DNA of 64,000 bases from Crossiella sp. CA-258035 (GCF_030064675.1 NZ_CP116413.1:8647501-8711500); one strand, 5' to 3'. Counted from the stretch's first letter, positions 16,407-25,144 are shown. Made by a program: numbers and translations. Notes: generated by a model not told the origin, from the sequence alone.

Positions 16407-17378
16407 GCCGAGGAAGACGTTCCTCCGCTGGGTCAACAGGCGGTAGAGGGTCTGCTGGATGGTTTCCCTGATCTGGTCGGTCAGGTTGAACACCAGCATC
16501 GGGTCCTCGGCGGCGTGCTGGTCGAAGCCGTCGGTGCGGATCGGCTCGCCGAACTCGATGTACCACTTGCTCGGCAGCGGAACCAGGCCGAGCGGGCCCA
16601 GCCAGGGAAAAGTCGGGGTGAGCGGGAAGTACGGCAGGCCCAGCAGCCGGGCCAGCGGGCGCAGGTCGCCGAGCATCGGGTAGATCTCCTCCGCGCCCAC
16701 GATCGAGCAAGGCACGATCGGCGCCCCGGTGCGCAGCGCGGCCGAGACGAACCCGCCGCGGCCGAAGCGCTGCAGCTTGTACCGGTCGCGGAAGGGCTTG
16801 CCGATGCCCTTGAAGCCCTCCGGCCACACGCCCACCAGCTCGCCGCGGCGCAGCAGCCGTTCCGCGTCCGGGTTGCAGGCCAGGGTGTGCCCGGCCTTGC
16901 GGGCCAGCGCGCCCAGCACCGGCACGTTGAACACCAGGTCCGCGCCGAGCATGCGCAGGTGCCGGTTGCCGGGGTGGTGGTCGTGCACGGCCACGCCGGT
17001 CATCAGCGAGTCCATCGGGAACATGGTGCCGGAGTGGTTGGCCACGATCAGCGCGCCACCCTCGGCAGGCACGTTGGACAGGCCGGTGGCCTCCACCCGG
17101 AAGTACTTCTCGTACAGCGGGCGCAGCGGGGTCATCAGCAGGTTGTCGGTGAGGTCGGGGTCGAAGCCGAACTCGTCCACCTCGTACTCGCCGGTGAGCC
17201 TGCGCCGCACGAAGGCCATCGCCTCGGTGATCTTCTGCTCCCAGACCGAGGGGTCCGGCGGCGCCGACGTCACCGGGACCGGCCCCGGCCGCCCGCTGCC
17301 GTTCCGTGTGTCGGCGGCCCGCTCGCGTCCGCCACCCCTGATCGGGATCACCCGTGCCTCTGCCACCGCTTCGCTCAC
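16404..17378 (-). CDS. PlsC-like phospholipid/glycerolipid acyltransferase
   Basis: A 324-residue protein of the 1-acylglycerol-3-phosphate acyltransferase superfamily (Rv0502 position). After a polar N-terminal region of 75 residues comes the acyltransferase domain with NHSGTMFPMD (the His-Asp catalytic motif with longer spacing than HX4D), GVWPEGFKGIGK (substrate-binding EG motif) and APIVPCSIVGAEE. It would transfer acyl chains onto a glycerol-phosphate or related lipid at the membrane. GTG 17378 is used, one base after the stop of the epimerase gene, so the two are coupled. The exact acceptor is unknown. Confidence 0.9.
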   Translation of the reverse strand: MSEAVAEARVIPIRGGGRERAADTRNGSGRPGPVPVTSAPPDPSVWEQKITEAMAFVRRRLTGEYEVDEFGFDPDLTDNLLMTPLRPLYEKYFRVEATGLSNVPAEGGALIVANHSGTMFPMDSLMTGVAVHDHHPGNRHLRMLGADLVFNVPVLGALARKAGHTLACNPDAERLLRRGELVGVWPEGFKGIGKPFRDRYKLQRFGRGGFVSAALRTGAPIVPCSIVGAEEIYPMLGDLRPLARLLGLPYFPLTPTFPWLGPLGLVPLPSKWYIEFGEPIRTDGFDQHAAEDPMLVFNLTDQIRETIQQTLYRLLTQRRNVFLG

Positions 17379-17379
17379 C

Positions 17380-18420
17380 TCATCCTCGTCCGTTGCGGGA
17401 GAACACCGACTTCAGCGTCCGTTCCACGCCGGTGATCAACTCCGGGTCGAGCACCGGCCGCAGGCCGCGGCCGCGCACGTAGTCGTCGAAGGCCTGCTGG
17501 GTGGTCCAGCGCGGCTGGAAACCGAACTCCTCGACCAGCCGGGTGGTGTCCACGACCCGGCCGAAGTTCAGGAAGCGCATCTGCTCCGGCGAGAAGTCCA
17601 CCAGCCTGGCCCCGCGCACCAGCTGACCGAAGGAGGGCACCAGCGCGCTGGGCACCGGCAGCGGCACCCGGCCCGCCCTGCGGATGGCCTGGGAGAGCAT
17701 CAGCACGCCGTCCGCGCCCACGTTGAACACCCCGGGCAGCTCGTGCATGGTGGCCCGTTCCAGCACCGCCAGCGCGTCCTCGGAGTGCAGCAGCTGCACC
17801 CTGGCGTCGTAGCCGAGCACGGTCGGGATCACCGGCAGGGCGAAGTAGCGGGTGAGCACGGTGTCGATGCGCGGGCCGATGAAGTTGGTGAAGCGCAGCG
17901 TGGTGACGTCCACGTCGGGCCGGCGCCTGCCGAAGCCGCGCACGTAGCCCTCGATCTCCACCGCGTCCTTGGCGTAGCCGCTGGATGGCAGGTCCTTGGG
18001 GCCCATGTCCTCGCTGAACACCGCGGGGTCCCGTGAGCTGGCGCCGTAGACCGCGCTGGTGGACTTGACCACCAGCTTGCGCATCGACACCGCCTTCTGG
18101 CACGCGGCCAGCAGCTGCATGGTGCCGATGACGTTCATCTCCTTCATCGCGGTGCGCCCGGTGGGGCCGGGGTTCGCACTCACCGAGGCGTGCACCACGG
18201 TGTCCACCTTGGCGGTGGCGATGACCTTGGAGATGAGCGGGTTGCGGATGTCCGCGCGCACGAACTCGGCCCGGCCCATCCGGCGCAGCAGGTCCCTCGG
18301 CGGCGGCACGGTGTCCACGCCGAGGACGCGTTCGATGGACGGGTCGGCGGCGAGCCGGGCGGCGAGGTGGCCGCCGAGGAACCGGCTCACCCCGGTGACG
18401 AGGACGACGTTGGGCGCCAT
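17380..18420 (-). CDS. NAD-dependent epimerase/dehydratase (extended SDR, GalE2-like)
   Basis: A 346-residue extended short-chain dehydrogenase. The NAD-binding loop is VTGVSRFLGGHLA near the N-terminus; the active site has STSAVYG (Ser, Tyr region) and SGYAKDAVE (Tyr-x-x-x-Lys). Enzymes of this type epimerise nucleotide sugars or oxidise other substrates. ATG 18420 follows GGGAG, so the in-frame extension upstream is not used. It stands in the order found around Rv0501/galE2 in mycobacteria and is immediately followed by the acyltransferase gene, hinting at a joint lipid or glycolipid role that is not proven. Confidence 0.9.
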   Translation of the reverse strand: MAPNVVLVTGVSRFLGGHLAARLAADPSIERVLGVDTVPPPRDLLRRMGRAEFVRADIRNPLISKVIATAKVDTVVHASVSANPGPTGRTAMKEMNVIGTMQLLAACQKAVSMRKLVVKSTSAVYGASSRDPAVFSEDMGPKDLPSSGYAKDAVEIEGYVRGFGRRRPDVDVTTLRFTNFIGPRIDTVLTRYFALPVIPTVLGYDARVQLLHSEDALAVLERATMHELPGVFNVGADGVLMLSQAIRRAGRVPLPVPSALVPSFGQLVRGARLVDFSPEQMRFLNFGRVVDTTRLVEEFGFQPRWTTQQAFDDYVRGRGLRPVLDPELITGVERTLKSVFSRNGRG

Positions 18421-18533
18421 GCGACTCCCTGGGCACGGGCGGTGACGGCAAGGGGATGCTACTCGCGCGCCCCGCCCCGGCATGCCGCCTTGCGGGGAGT
18501 GTGGGATGAAGTTCCCTGGTCAGCCCGGTAACG

Positions 18534-18583
18534 CGAACCGCCGCCGGTATCGAGGCTCACACCTCGAACGCGGCGGCGGTTCG
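18534..18583. terminator. Terminator hairpin after bS22
   Basis: A perfect 12-bp stem (18534-18545 with 18572-18583) encloses a smaller TCGAGG/CCTCGA stem, giving a nested hairpin. It lies 55 bases past the bS22 stop on the minus strand and about 110 bases before the epimerase start. No T-run is present. The rest of the 217-base gap shows nothing else. Confidence 0.65.
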
Positions 18584-18637
18584 TTCGGTCTCAGGCCATC
18601 ATCGGCGCAACGAGCGAAGCGACCTCAGACCCGAAGG

Positions 18638-18739
18638 TCACTTGCCCTGCTTGCGACGCGCGTGACGCGTCTTGCGGAGCAACTTGCGGTGCTTCTTCTT
18701 CGACATGCGCTTGCGGCGCTTCTTGATGACCGAGCCCAT
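18638..18739 (-). CDS. Small ribosomal protein bS22 / AURKAIP1-like (33 residues)
   Basis: A 33-residue, extremely basic protein ([19 protein letters not shown], then [14 protein letters not shown]). It matches the tiny actinobacterial ribosomal protein bS22 that sits on the 30S subunit, first annotated in mycobacteria as Rv0500B. A GAGGAA ribosome site lies eight bases upstream of ATG 18739. Its position between the epimerase and the small HTH gene is the same as in mycobacteria. It is short enough to be missed by most gene finders. Confidence 0.93.
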   Translation of the reverse strand: MGSVIKKRRKRMSKKKHRKLLRKTRHARRKQGK

Positions 18740-18870
18740 ACGGGTTCCTCTTCACTATCGATGTTGGTCAGCTGAGCTTTCGCGTGTCGTCAGCGCGCGC
18801 TGCGGCCGCCGGCCGGGCGGCCGAATGACACGAACGGTCTACCAGGGTACCCGGGGGGTGGAACCGCCCC

Positions 18871-19086
18871 TCAGCCCGCGTTGTAGTACGCGTTCTCCAG
18901 GTAGGCGTGCACCTCGTTCTCGGGCACCCGGAAGGACCTCCCGACCCGGACCGCGGGCAGTTCGCCCGAGTGCACGAGCCGGTAGACCGTCATCTTGGAG
19001 ACACGGATGAGCCCGGCCACTTCGGCAACCGTGAGAAACCGAACCTGACCGAGTCCAGCGTGATCCGTCTCCTTCTTCGCCGGCAT
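18871..19086 (-). CDS. Small MerR/excisionase-type HTH protein
   Basis: A 71-residue DNA-binding protein made up of one winged-helix domain: FLTVAEVAGLIRVSKMTVYR, then LVHSGELPAVRVGRSFRVPE. This is the HTH_17 type found in phage excisionases and in BldC; the mycobacterial counterpart sits at Rv0500A next to proC. It probably binds DNA as a regulator, with unknown targets. ATG 19086 is used although its ribosome site is weak; an internal start at GTG (VRFLTV) would also keep the whole domain. Confidence 0.9.
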   Translation of the reverse strand: MPAKKETDHAGLGQVRFLTVAEVAGLIRVSKMTVYRLVHSGELPAVRVGRSFRVPENEVHAYLENAYYNAG

Positions 19087-19231
19087 GAGTCACCGTGTCC
19101 TTCGGCACGTGTCGCGCCGCCGGCTTCCCCACCGACGGAATCGACACGCACGTGCTGCCTACGAGGGTAGCCCCCCGGCCCGCACGCTGCGAGGACTCGA
19201 CTTCCGATACCATTCCGTGATAACGCACTTA

Positions 19232-20038
19232 CTACTCGTGCGCCTTCCCGAGCTGCACGGACCGGTCCCGAGCAGCCTCGATCGCCGCGATCAGCGCCGC
19301 CCGCACCCCGTGCTTCTCCAGCTCCACGATCGCCGAGATGGTGGTCCCGGCGGGCGAGGTGACCGCCTCCCGCAGCGCCACCGGGTGCTCCCCCGAGTCC
19401 CGCAGCATGGCCGCCGACCCCACCGCGGACTGGATGATCAGATCCGCCGCCACCGCCCTGGGCAGCCCGAGCAGGATCCCCGCGTCGATCATGGCCTCAA
19501 CCAGGAAGAAGAAGTAGGCAGGCCCAGACCCGGACAACGCGGTCACCGCGTCCTGCTGCGCCTCCGGCACCCGCACCACCTTGCCCACCGCCGCCAGCAT
19601 GGCCTCGGCCAGCGCCAGGTGCTCGGACCTGGCGTGCCGCCCCCCGGAGATGGCGCTCATCGCCTCTCCCACGACCATCGGCGTGTTCGGCATGACCCGC
19701 ACCACCGGCGTCCCCTCGGGCAGCCTGCGCTCGAACAGGCCGGTCGGCAGCCCCGCGCACAGCGACACGATGAGCGTCCCCGGCCGCAACACCGCCCCCA
19801 GCTCGTCCAGCAGCGGCTCGATGTCCTGCGGCTTCACCGCGACAACGAGCACATCGGCCAGCCCAGCCGCGGTCGGCACATCAACGCCGCGAACCCCGTA
19901 GCGCTTGGTCAGCTCGGCACTGCGCTCCGGATACCGCTCGGTGAACAGCAGCTCCTCAGGACTGCGCCCGGACTGCAACAGCCCCGACAACAACGCCTCA
20001 CCGATCTTGCCCGCGCCAAGTACAGCGGTGGTGGTCAT
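19232..20038 (-). CDS. proC: Pyrroline-5-carboxylate reductase
   Basis: This enzyme reduces pyrroline-5-carboxylate to proline with NADPH in the cytosol. The 268-residue protein has the Rossmann loop VLGAGKIGEALLSGLL, VVAVKPQDIEPLL and the C-terminal family signature LSGSGPAYFFFLVEAMID. The stop is followed by a gap of 145 bases up to the HTH gene. ATG 20038 is preceded by TAGGCT and seven bases, suggesting a leaderless mRNA; an in-frame start at 20056 lies upstream of the predicted transcript start. A proline dehydrogenase gene, the opposite step, lies 1.1 kb upstream. Confidence 0.96.
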   Translation of the reverse strand: MTTTAVLGAGKIGEALLSGLLQSGRSPEELLFTERYPERSAELTKRYGVRGVDVPTAAGLADVLVVAVKPQDIEPLLDELGAVLRPGTLIVSLCAGLPTGLFERRLPEGTPVVRVMPNTPMVVGEAMSAISGGRHARSEHLALAEAMLAAVGKVVRVPEAQQDAVTALSGSGPAYFFFLVEAMIDAGILLGLPRAVAADLIIQSAVGSAAMLRDSGEHPVALREAVTSPAGTTISAIVELEKHGVRAALIAAIEAARDRSVQLGKAHE

Positions 20039-20045
20039 GGCAAGA

Positions 20046-20051
20046 AGCCTA
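20046..20051 (-). promoter_or_regulatory. -10 box of a likely leaderless proC promoter (TAGGCT)
   Basis: On the minus strand TAGGCT is followed by seven bases and the proC ATG at 20038. Confidence 0.45.
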
Positions 20052-20116
20052 ACCACCGCACCACCAGACCAGCCCCTGACCTGCCGCGTAGGGAGGAGAC
20101 GCGCCCCCCTTGCCGC

Positions 20117-20296
20117 GTTGGGAGGCGTGGCGCGCCAGCGACACGCCGGGCCTTTTGACCCAGCGGTGGGTTTGATTTTTTCGCGTCGTGCGTTCGTGAC
20201 CCCGACACTCCGAAGCTTGCTTCGCGTGTGCCGGGGTCACGAACGCACGACTCAAGAGCGAAAAAATCCCGCGCGCGGAGCGCGCCAATGTGACAG
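20117..20296 (-). repeat. Intergenic hairpin element, copy B
   Basis: This is the second copy of the element at 2121-2303, in the same orientation relative to transcription. It lies between the thioesterase stop codon (15 bases away) and proC. It has the terminator (20285-20271), an 11-bp outer stem (20174-20184 with 20258-20268) and a 24-bp stem (20185-20208 with 20228-20251) with a single A-C mismatch, which becomes G-U if the minus strand is transcribed. Compared with copy A, two base pairs in the stem are changed on both sides together, keeping the pairing. No protein is encoded. Confidence 0.85.
20271..20285 (-). terminator. Intrinsic terminator after the thioesterase gene
   Basis: The same GCGCGC-TCC-GCGCGC hairpin plus T-run as after hemD, here within repeat copy B and about 25 bases past the thioesterase stop codon. 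Confidence 0.75.
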
Positions 20297-20310
20297 CTAC
20301 AGCTCGCGAG

Positions 20311-21141
20311 CTAGTCCACCGGCGTCAAAGCCAGCTGCCGGGTCTGGCAGACCAGACGGCCGGTGCTGTCGATCACCGTGGTGTCCTCGTCGAACCACTG
20401 CCCATAAACAGCCTTCGACTCCACCGACAACCGCAACCACCCCGGCGCGGGCCGGGACCGCAGCAACGCCGTCAGCTGCACCGTGGGCGACCACGACAGC
20501 CGCCCCAGGTTGAACGTCACCGGCATCGAGATGTCCCCGGCCACCAACGCGAACAACGGATCCGGCTGCCCCTCCCGCGGCCGCACCCACAACCGCAGCC
20601 GCAACGGACTGGTGTGGTTGTCCGTCAGAAAGCCCGCACCCTCCGGATCCAGCATCAGCTGACAGGCCTTCGCCACCCGGAACACCTTGGCGGCCTGCGT
20701 AGCGCCCACCTCGATCGCCCGCGCGGGCGGCTCGGCGGGCAGGTCCGGCAGATCCGTCCAGGCCGCAGGGTCATCCGGCAACCGCCCAGTCGTGACCATG
20801 GCGTGCACGCACACCCGGCCACGCTGTTCCAGCTCCGTCTTGACCACGGTCACGGTCCGCCCCGCCTTGACCACGCTGGTGCGCAGCATCACCGGCCCCA
20901 GCTCCGGCGGGTGCAGGAAGTCCGCGCCCACGCTGAGCGGGTCGGCCGCGGTCGCGCCGCCTGCCTCGGCGGTGGTGACCGCGGCCCTGGCGAGCAGGGC
21001 CAGCAGGTAGCCGCCGTGGGGTTTGCCGGCGATGGTCCAGTCCGCGGCCAGCTCGGCGGTGAAGCTTCCGTCACCCATCGGGCGGACCGCGGTGGCGAGT
21101 CCGAACGGGGTGATCCGGAGTGGATCCGTCCGGACCCTCAC
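20311..21141 (-). CDS. TesB-like acyl-CoA thioesterase family protein
   Basis: A 276-residue protein of the double hot-dog thioesterase family. The N-terminal half contains DWTIAGKPHGGYLLALLARA and DPLSVGADFLHPPELG, and the C-terminal half LRLRLWVRPREGQPDPLFAL and GQWFDEDTTVIDSTGRLVCQ. Family members hydrolyse acyl-CoA thioesters, but the physiological substrate here is unknown. The GTG start overlaps the proline dehydrogenase stop codon as GTGA. It ends just before repeat copy B. A similar hypothetical protein precedes proC in mycobacteria (Rv0499 position), so this is likely a backbone gene. Confidence 0.85.
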   Translation of the reverse strand: MRVRTDPLRITPFGLATAVRPMGDGSFTAELAADWTIAGKPHGGYLLALLARAAVTTAEAGGATAADPLSVGADFLHPPELGPVMLRTSVVKAGRTVTVVKTELEQRGRVCVHAMVTTGRLPDDPAAWTDLPDLPAEPPARAIEVGATQAAKVFRVAKACQLMLDPEGAGFLTDNHTSPLRLRLWVRPREGQPDPLFALVAGDISMPVTFNLGRLSWSPTVQLTALLRSRPAPGWLRLSVESKAVYGQWFDEDTTVIDSTGRLVCQTRQLALTPVD

Positions 21142-22064
21142 CGCTTGCTGGCCAGAGCCCGGAGGAAGAAAGCGGTGTTCGCCGGTCGCTCGGCCAGTCG
21201 TCGCATCAGGTATCCGTACCACTCCTGGCCGTAGGGGATGTAGACCCGTACGGTCTCGCCCGCCTGAGCGAGCCGGAGCTGCTCCTCCGGACGGATGCCG
21301 TAGAGCATCTGGTATTCGTAGCTGCCGGGCTTGCGGTCGTGCCAGCGGGCACGCTCGTCGATGATGCCCACCAGCCGCGGGTCGTGGGTGGCGAACATCG
21401 GGTAGCCCTCGCCCTGCAGCAGCGTGTTGGCGCAGCGCACGTAGCTCAGGTCCACCTCGTGCGGGGCCTGGTAGGCCACAGACTCGGGCTCCTTGTACGC
21501 GCCCTTGCACAGCCGGACCCTGGAGCCGGGGCCGGAGAGCTCGCGGCAGTCGTCCAGGGTGCGGCGCAGGTAGGCCTGGAGCACCGCGCCCACCCACGGC
21601 CAGCTCCGGCGCAGCTCGGCGAGCACGCGCAGGGTGGAGTCGGTGGTGGTGTGGTCCTCCATGTCCAGGGTGACCGTGGTGCCGCACTGTTCGGCGGCCG
21701 CGCAGATCCGGGAGGCGTTGTCCAGCGCGAGCCGCTCGTCCAGGGCCTGGCCGACCGCGGACAGCTTCACGCTGACCTCGGCCGAGGGCGCCAGGCCCGC
21801 GGAGTGCAGCTGGTCCAGCAGCTGGAGGTAGGACTGGACGGTGACCTCGGCCAGCTCCCGGTCGGTGGTGTCCTCGCCGAGGTAGTCCAGGGTCACGGTC
21901 AGCCCGTCGGCGACCAGCTTGGTGGTCGCGGCGACGGCGTCCTCGGTGGTCTCACCGGCCACGAAACGGCGCACCACGTCCCTGGACACGGGAGCGGTGC
22001 CGACCAGTCGCCGGATGCCGTCGTTTCTGGCAGCGGCGAGGATCAAGGCGCGCAACGGGTTCAC
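21138..22064 (-). CDS. Proline dehydrogenase
   Basis: A monofunctional FAD enzyme that oxidises proline to pyrroline-5-carboxylate. The 308-residue protein carries the barrel motifs EVSVKLSAVGQALDE, VTLDMEDHTTTD, VRLCKGAYKEP and the FAD/substrate signature YIPYGQEWYGYLMRRLAERP followed by ANTAFFLRAL. I prefer GTG 22064 (V-N-P-L-R-A) because TACAGT lies eight bases upstream as a leaderless -10 and because the family starts near here; GTG 22088 would add eight residues. It is coupled to the thioesterase gene. No P5C dehydrogenase gene is in the window. Confidence 0.92.
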   Translation of the reverse strand: MNPLRALILAAARNDGIRRLVGTAPVSRDVVRRFVAGETTEDAVAATTKLVADGLTVTLDYLGEDTTDRELAEVTVQSYLQLLDQLHSAGLAPSAEVSVKLSAVGQALDERLALDNASRICAAAEQCGTTVTLDMEDHTTTDSTLRVLAELRRSWPWVGAVLQAYLRRTLDDCRELSGPGSRVRLCKGAYKEPESVAYQAPHEVDLSYVRCANTLLQGEGYPMFATHDPRLVGIIDERARWHDRKPGSYEYQMLYGIRPEEQLRLAQAGETVRVYIPYGQEWYGYLMRRLAERPANTAFFLRALASKR

Positions 22065-22072
22065 AGGGCGGA

Positions 22073-22078
22073 ACTGTA
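22073..22078 (-). promoter_or_regulatory. -10 box of a likely leaderless promoter (TACAGT)
   Basis: TACAGT on the minus strand lies eight bases before the chosen GTG start of proline dehydrogenase at 22064. Confidence 0.4.
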
Positions 22079-22164
22079 CGTGAACCACCCGGACGGGTCA
22101 GGGCCTGAACAGCCTCTTCACGGGAGAGATATGACAGAAGACACGTTCCGTGACATTCACCGAT

Positions 22165-22995
22165 TTACCGACCCAGGTGCAGGCGCGCGAACAACAGGGC
22201 TTCGGCCAGGTCGGCGAGCCTTTCCTCGCGGGTGCGGGCCTTGCGGGTGCTGACTTCCAGCACCACCGATCCGGTGAACTGGTTGGCCACCAGCTCCTCG
22301 CACAGCCGGGCGCAGGGCTGGTCGCCGCGGCCGGGCACCAGGTGCTCGTCCACCGGGGCCCCGGTGCCGTCGGCCAGGTGCACGTGCCGCAGGCCGGGCC
22401 CCATCCGCTTGGCCAGTTCCAGCGCGTCCACGTGCGCGGCCGAGGTGTGCGAGGTGTCCAGGGTGTAGTTGCGGTAGCCCACGTCGGTCGGGTCCGGCGA
22501 GGGGCGGAAGCCGGAGAGCCGGACCTGGCGCTTCCGGCCGAGCGGGCGCAGCGGGAACATGTTCTCCACCGCCACCGCGATGCCGCTGACCTCTTCCAGC
22601 TCGGCGACCAGTGCGGAGAAGGTCTCGGCGTAGCGGCGCTGCCAGCGGAACGGCGGGTGCACCACCACGGTCTCCGCGCCCAGCGCGCCGGCCGCGGCCA
22701 CCGAGCGGCGCAGCCGGACCTCGGGGTCGGGCGACCAGACCCGCTGGGTGATCAGCAGGCAGGGCGAGTGGATGGCCAGGATCGGCACGTTGTGCGCGGC
22801 GGAGAGCTTCTCCAGCGCGTTGAGGTCCTGGCTGACCGGATCGGCCCAGACCATGACCTCGACGCCGTCGTAGCCCAGTTCGGCGGCCATCTGGAAGGCG
22901 GTGGCGGCGGGCTGCGGCCAGACCGCGGCGGTGGACAGCCCGATCGGGATGTCCCGGCGCCACTGGCCTGCCGGATGCGCGCGGGCCGGCGTCAC
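22165..22995 (-). CDS. Sugar phosphate isomerase/epimerase-like TIM-barrel protein
   Basis: A 276-residue protein of the AP-endonuclease-2/xylose isomerase-like TIM-barrel superfamily. Strand and metal-site motifs are visible: LGYDGVEVMVWAD, LAIHSPCLLI, TVVVHPPFRWQ, VAVENMFPL, LDTSHTS and HVHLADG. The reaction is unknown; relatives are metal-dependent isomerases. It corresponds to the Rv0498 position between the acidic membrane protein and proC. The GTG start overlaps the upstream stop codon as GTGA, and the operon with ppx and the membrane protein appears continuous. Confidence 0.88.
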   Translation of the reverse strand: MTPARAHPAGQWRRDIPIGLSTAAVWPQPAATAFQMAAELGYDGVEVMVWADPVSQDLNALEKLSAAHNVPILAIHSPCLLITQRVWSPDPEVRLRRSVAAAGALGAETVVVHPPFRWQRRYAETFSALVAELEEVSGIAVAVENMFPLRPLGRKRQVRLSGFRPSPDPTDVGYRNYTLDTSHTSAAHVDALELAKRMGPGLRHVHLADGTGAPVDEHLVPGRGDQPCARLCEELVANQFTGSVVLEVSTRKARTREERLADLAEALLFARLHLGR

Positions 22996-24089
22996 TTGCC
23001 GACTAGCAGCAGCGCGGCCGGGGACACCGTGACGACCAGGCCGACCAGCACAGCCAGCAGGATGGTCTGCAGGTCGTCCGCCTTGCGGATCTTGCGGACC
23101 AGCCAGACCATGCCGCCGATCACGGCCAGCGCGAGGAACAGGGTGATCGACGGGATGGCCCGCCACAGCCACTGGAAGCCCAGCCACAGGCCGGCGCCGC
23201 CGAGCACGCCGCCGCCCAGCTGGACGACCATCATCAGCCATTCCTTGGCCGGGGACCGCGGTTCCTCGTCCTCGTCGTAGTCCTCCGGGACCTCGGCGTC
23301 CTCGTCCAGCCCGGCCGGGCCGCGCGCTGGGCGCGGTTCCTCGTCCTCGGGCTCGGCCTCGGACTCCGCCTCGGGCGCCCGCACCGCCTGGTACTGCGCG
23401 GTGTGCTCGCCCTCGTCGGTGTAGGCCTCCTGGTAGCCGGTGTCGGTGAACCAGTCCTCGTTCTGCTCGCGCTGGGCGGTCCCGTCCTCGGCGGGCTGCG
23501 GGTCGTCGATGACCGGCAGCACCTCGGTGACCGGGTCCGGCTGCACCCTCGGCTTGGCCCTGGGCGCCGGTTTCGGCGGCACCGGCGGCACGTCGGGGCG
23601 CGGCAGGCGGCCGCTGGTGGCGGTGCCCGGCGGCGCGGCGGCGGGCGGCTCGGCCAGCGTCGGGTACTCGTCGGTGATCGCCGGGACCTCGGTGGTCAGC
23701 TCGGCCGCGTCCGGGGCGGCCACCGCCGGCGCGGCGGGCGGGGGCACCGGACGGGTCGGCGTGGCAGGCCTGGCGAAGCGGCCGCTGGGGGTGTCGTAGC
23801 TGGGCGCGTCGTAACTGGGTAGGTCACGCCGGGAGGGTGCGTCCACGTTCGCCGCGCGCGGCGGCGCAGGCGGCGGCTCGACCGGCGGCTGCTCCTCGCG
23901 CAGCGCGCGCAGCTGACCGGAGTCGGAGTTGATCCGGTCGATGATCTGCTGCGGGGCGGTCTCGTTGGCGTCCTCGGCACGACGACGCCGGCGCCTGGGC
24001 GCGGCGTTGCCGGACCCCTCGCCGTACTGCGCGAGGAGATCCGCAACGGTGCGCTGGCTGTCGCGCTCCGACTCGCTGTCCCGATTCAT
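22992..24089 (-). CDS. Disordered acidic/proline-rich protein with C-terminal membrane helices
   Basis: A 365-residue protein. Residues 1-270 are low complexity: a charged N-terminus with RRRRRR, then Pro/Ala-rich and Glu/Asp-rich stretches (DEDAEVPEDYDEDEEP). The last 85 residues hold three hydrophobic segments (LMMVVQLGGGVLGGAGLWL, SITLFLALAVIGGMVWLV and ILLAVLVGLVVTVSPAALLL). ATG 24089 overlaps the ppx stop as ATGA; an ATG three codons earlier is less likely. It matches the conserved membrane protein next to ppx in mycobacteria (Rv0497). Its function is not known; the acidic tail may bind partners or polyphosphate-linked enzymes, which is speculation. Confidence 0.85.
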   Translation of the reverse strand: MNRDSESERDSQRTVADLLAQYGEGSGNAAPRRRRRRAEDANETAPQQIIDRINSDSGQLRALREEQPPVEPPPAPPRAANVDAPSRRDLPSYDAPSYDTPSGRFARPATPTRPVPPPAAPAVAAPDAAELTTEVPAITDEYPTLAEPPAAAPPGTATSGRLPRPDVPPVPPKPAPRAKPRVQPDPVTEVLPVIDDPQPAEDGTAQREQNEDWFTDTGYQEAYTDEGEHTAQYQAVRAPEAESEAEPEDEEPRPARGPAGLDEDAEVPEDYDEDEEPRSPAKEWLMMVVQLGGGVLGGAGLWLGFQWLWRAIPSITLFLALAVIGGMVWLVRKIRKADDLQTILLAVLVGLVVTVSPAALLLVGK

Positions 24090-25138
24090 TGGTTCCACCG
24101 TGCCCCGTGCTGGCCCATCCGTCCAGTGTTGTGACCTTGCTCCTGCCCAGCGTCAGGCCCGGAGCCGTTGGTCGTCTCGGCTCCGCCAAGGTCGGAGACA
24201 GTGTGGTCGTCGCCGTCCGTCTGGTCCAGCCGCCGGAGAATGACACCCTCACGGAGGGCCCACGGGCAAATCTCCAGCTGCGGGAGTGACAACGCTCGCA
24301 TGGTGGCCTCGGCCACCAGCGCGCCGGCCACCAGCTGGTGCGCCCGGCTCGCGCTGACCCCCTCCAGGTCGGCCAGGTCGGCGGCGGACATCCGGGAGAT
24401 GAAGGCGATCAGCTGGCGCAGCCCGCTGTCGGTGAGCACCCGGCTGACCCTCGGTCCGGCCGAGGAGGGCGCGGCGCCGGTGAGCCTGGCCAGCGTGCGG
24501 AAGGTCTTGGAGCTGGCCACCGCGCGGTCCGGGACGCCGCTCTTGCGCAGCACCCTGGTCACCTCGGCCAGTTCCTCGGTCAGCCACTCCCGCATCGCCC
24601 TGATCTCGCGCTGCTGCGGCGGGTCGTGCCGGAACCGGGTCCTGGTGAGCCTGCCCGCGCCCAGCGGCACCGAGAAGGCCAGCTCGGGGTCCTCGTCCAT
24701 GCCGGTGGCCAGCTCCAGCGAGCCGCCGCCGATGTCCACCACCAGCAGCCTGCCCGCGGACCAGCCGAACCAGCGGCGCACCGCGAGGAAGGTGTAGCGG
24801 GCCTCGTCGGAGCCGGAGAGCACCTTGAGGTCGACGCCGGTCTCCTTGCGCACCCGGTTGAGCACCGCGGCGGAGTTGCCCGCCTCGCGCACCGCGGAGG
24901 TGGCGAAGGCCATCAGGTCGTCGCAGCCCAGCTTGGCCGCCTCGTGCTTGGCCGCGGCCACCGTGCGCACCAGGTTGTCCGCGCCCGCCTTGGTCAGCCT
25001 GCCGTTGCGGTCCAGCTGCTCGGCAAGGCGGAGCATGGTCTTGATCGAACTCATCGGGGTCGGCTGGGCACCCCGATGCGCGTCCACCACGAGGAGATGG
25101 ACGGTGTTCGAACCCACGTCGAGCACGCCGAGCCGCAC
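24086..25138 (-). CDS. ppx: Exopolyphosphatase / guanosine pentaphosphate phosphohydrolase
   Basis: A 350-residue actin-like ATPase-fold enzyme of the Ppx/GppA family that hydrolyses polyphosphate and/or pppGpp. Signatures are GVLDVGSNTVHLLVVD at the N-terminus and VVDIGGGSLELATG near residue 130. GTG 25138 is used because it matches the family N-terminus and has TACTTT six bases upstream as a leaderless -10; a longer reading to 25261 would cross a terminator hairpin. It stands downstream of regX3 but is separated from it by a strong terminator and a 161-bp palindrome, so it probably has its own promoter. Confidence 0.95.
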   Translation of the reverse strand: MRLGVLDVGSNTVHLLVVDAHRGAQPTPMSSIKTMLRLAEQLDRNGRLTKAGADNLVRTVAAAKHEAAKLGCDDLMAFATSAVREAGNSAAVLNRVRKETGVDLKVLSGSDEARYTFLAVRRWFGWSAGRLLVVDIGGGSLELATGMDEDPELAFSVPLGAGRLTRTRFRHDPPQQREIRAMREWLTEELAEVTRVLRKSGVPDRAVASSKTFRTLARLTGAAPSSAGPRVSRVLTDSGLRQLIAFISRMSAADLADLEGVSASRAHQLVAGALVAEATMRALSLPQLEICPWALREGVILRRLDQTDGDDHTVSDLGGAETTNGSGPDAGQEQGHNTGRMGQHGARWNQ

Positions 25139-25144
25139 CAGAGC

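Noticed and set aside
22128-22164. GTGACATTCAC as a CRP or Rex site upstream of the TIM-barrel gene's 3' end
   Set aside because: Half-site spacing is wrong for both regulators and it lies downstream of a gene end, not at a promoter.
23239-24015. Acidic and Pro-rich stretch as a separate secreted protein
   Set aside because: It is in frame with the C-terminal membrane helices of the same gene and has no start of its own.
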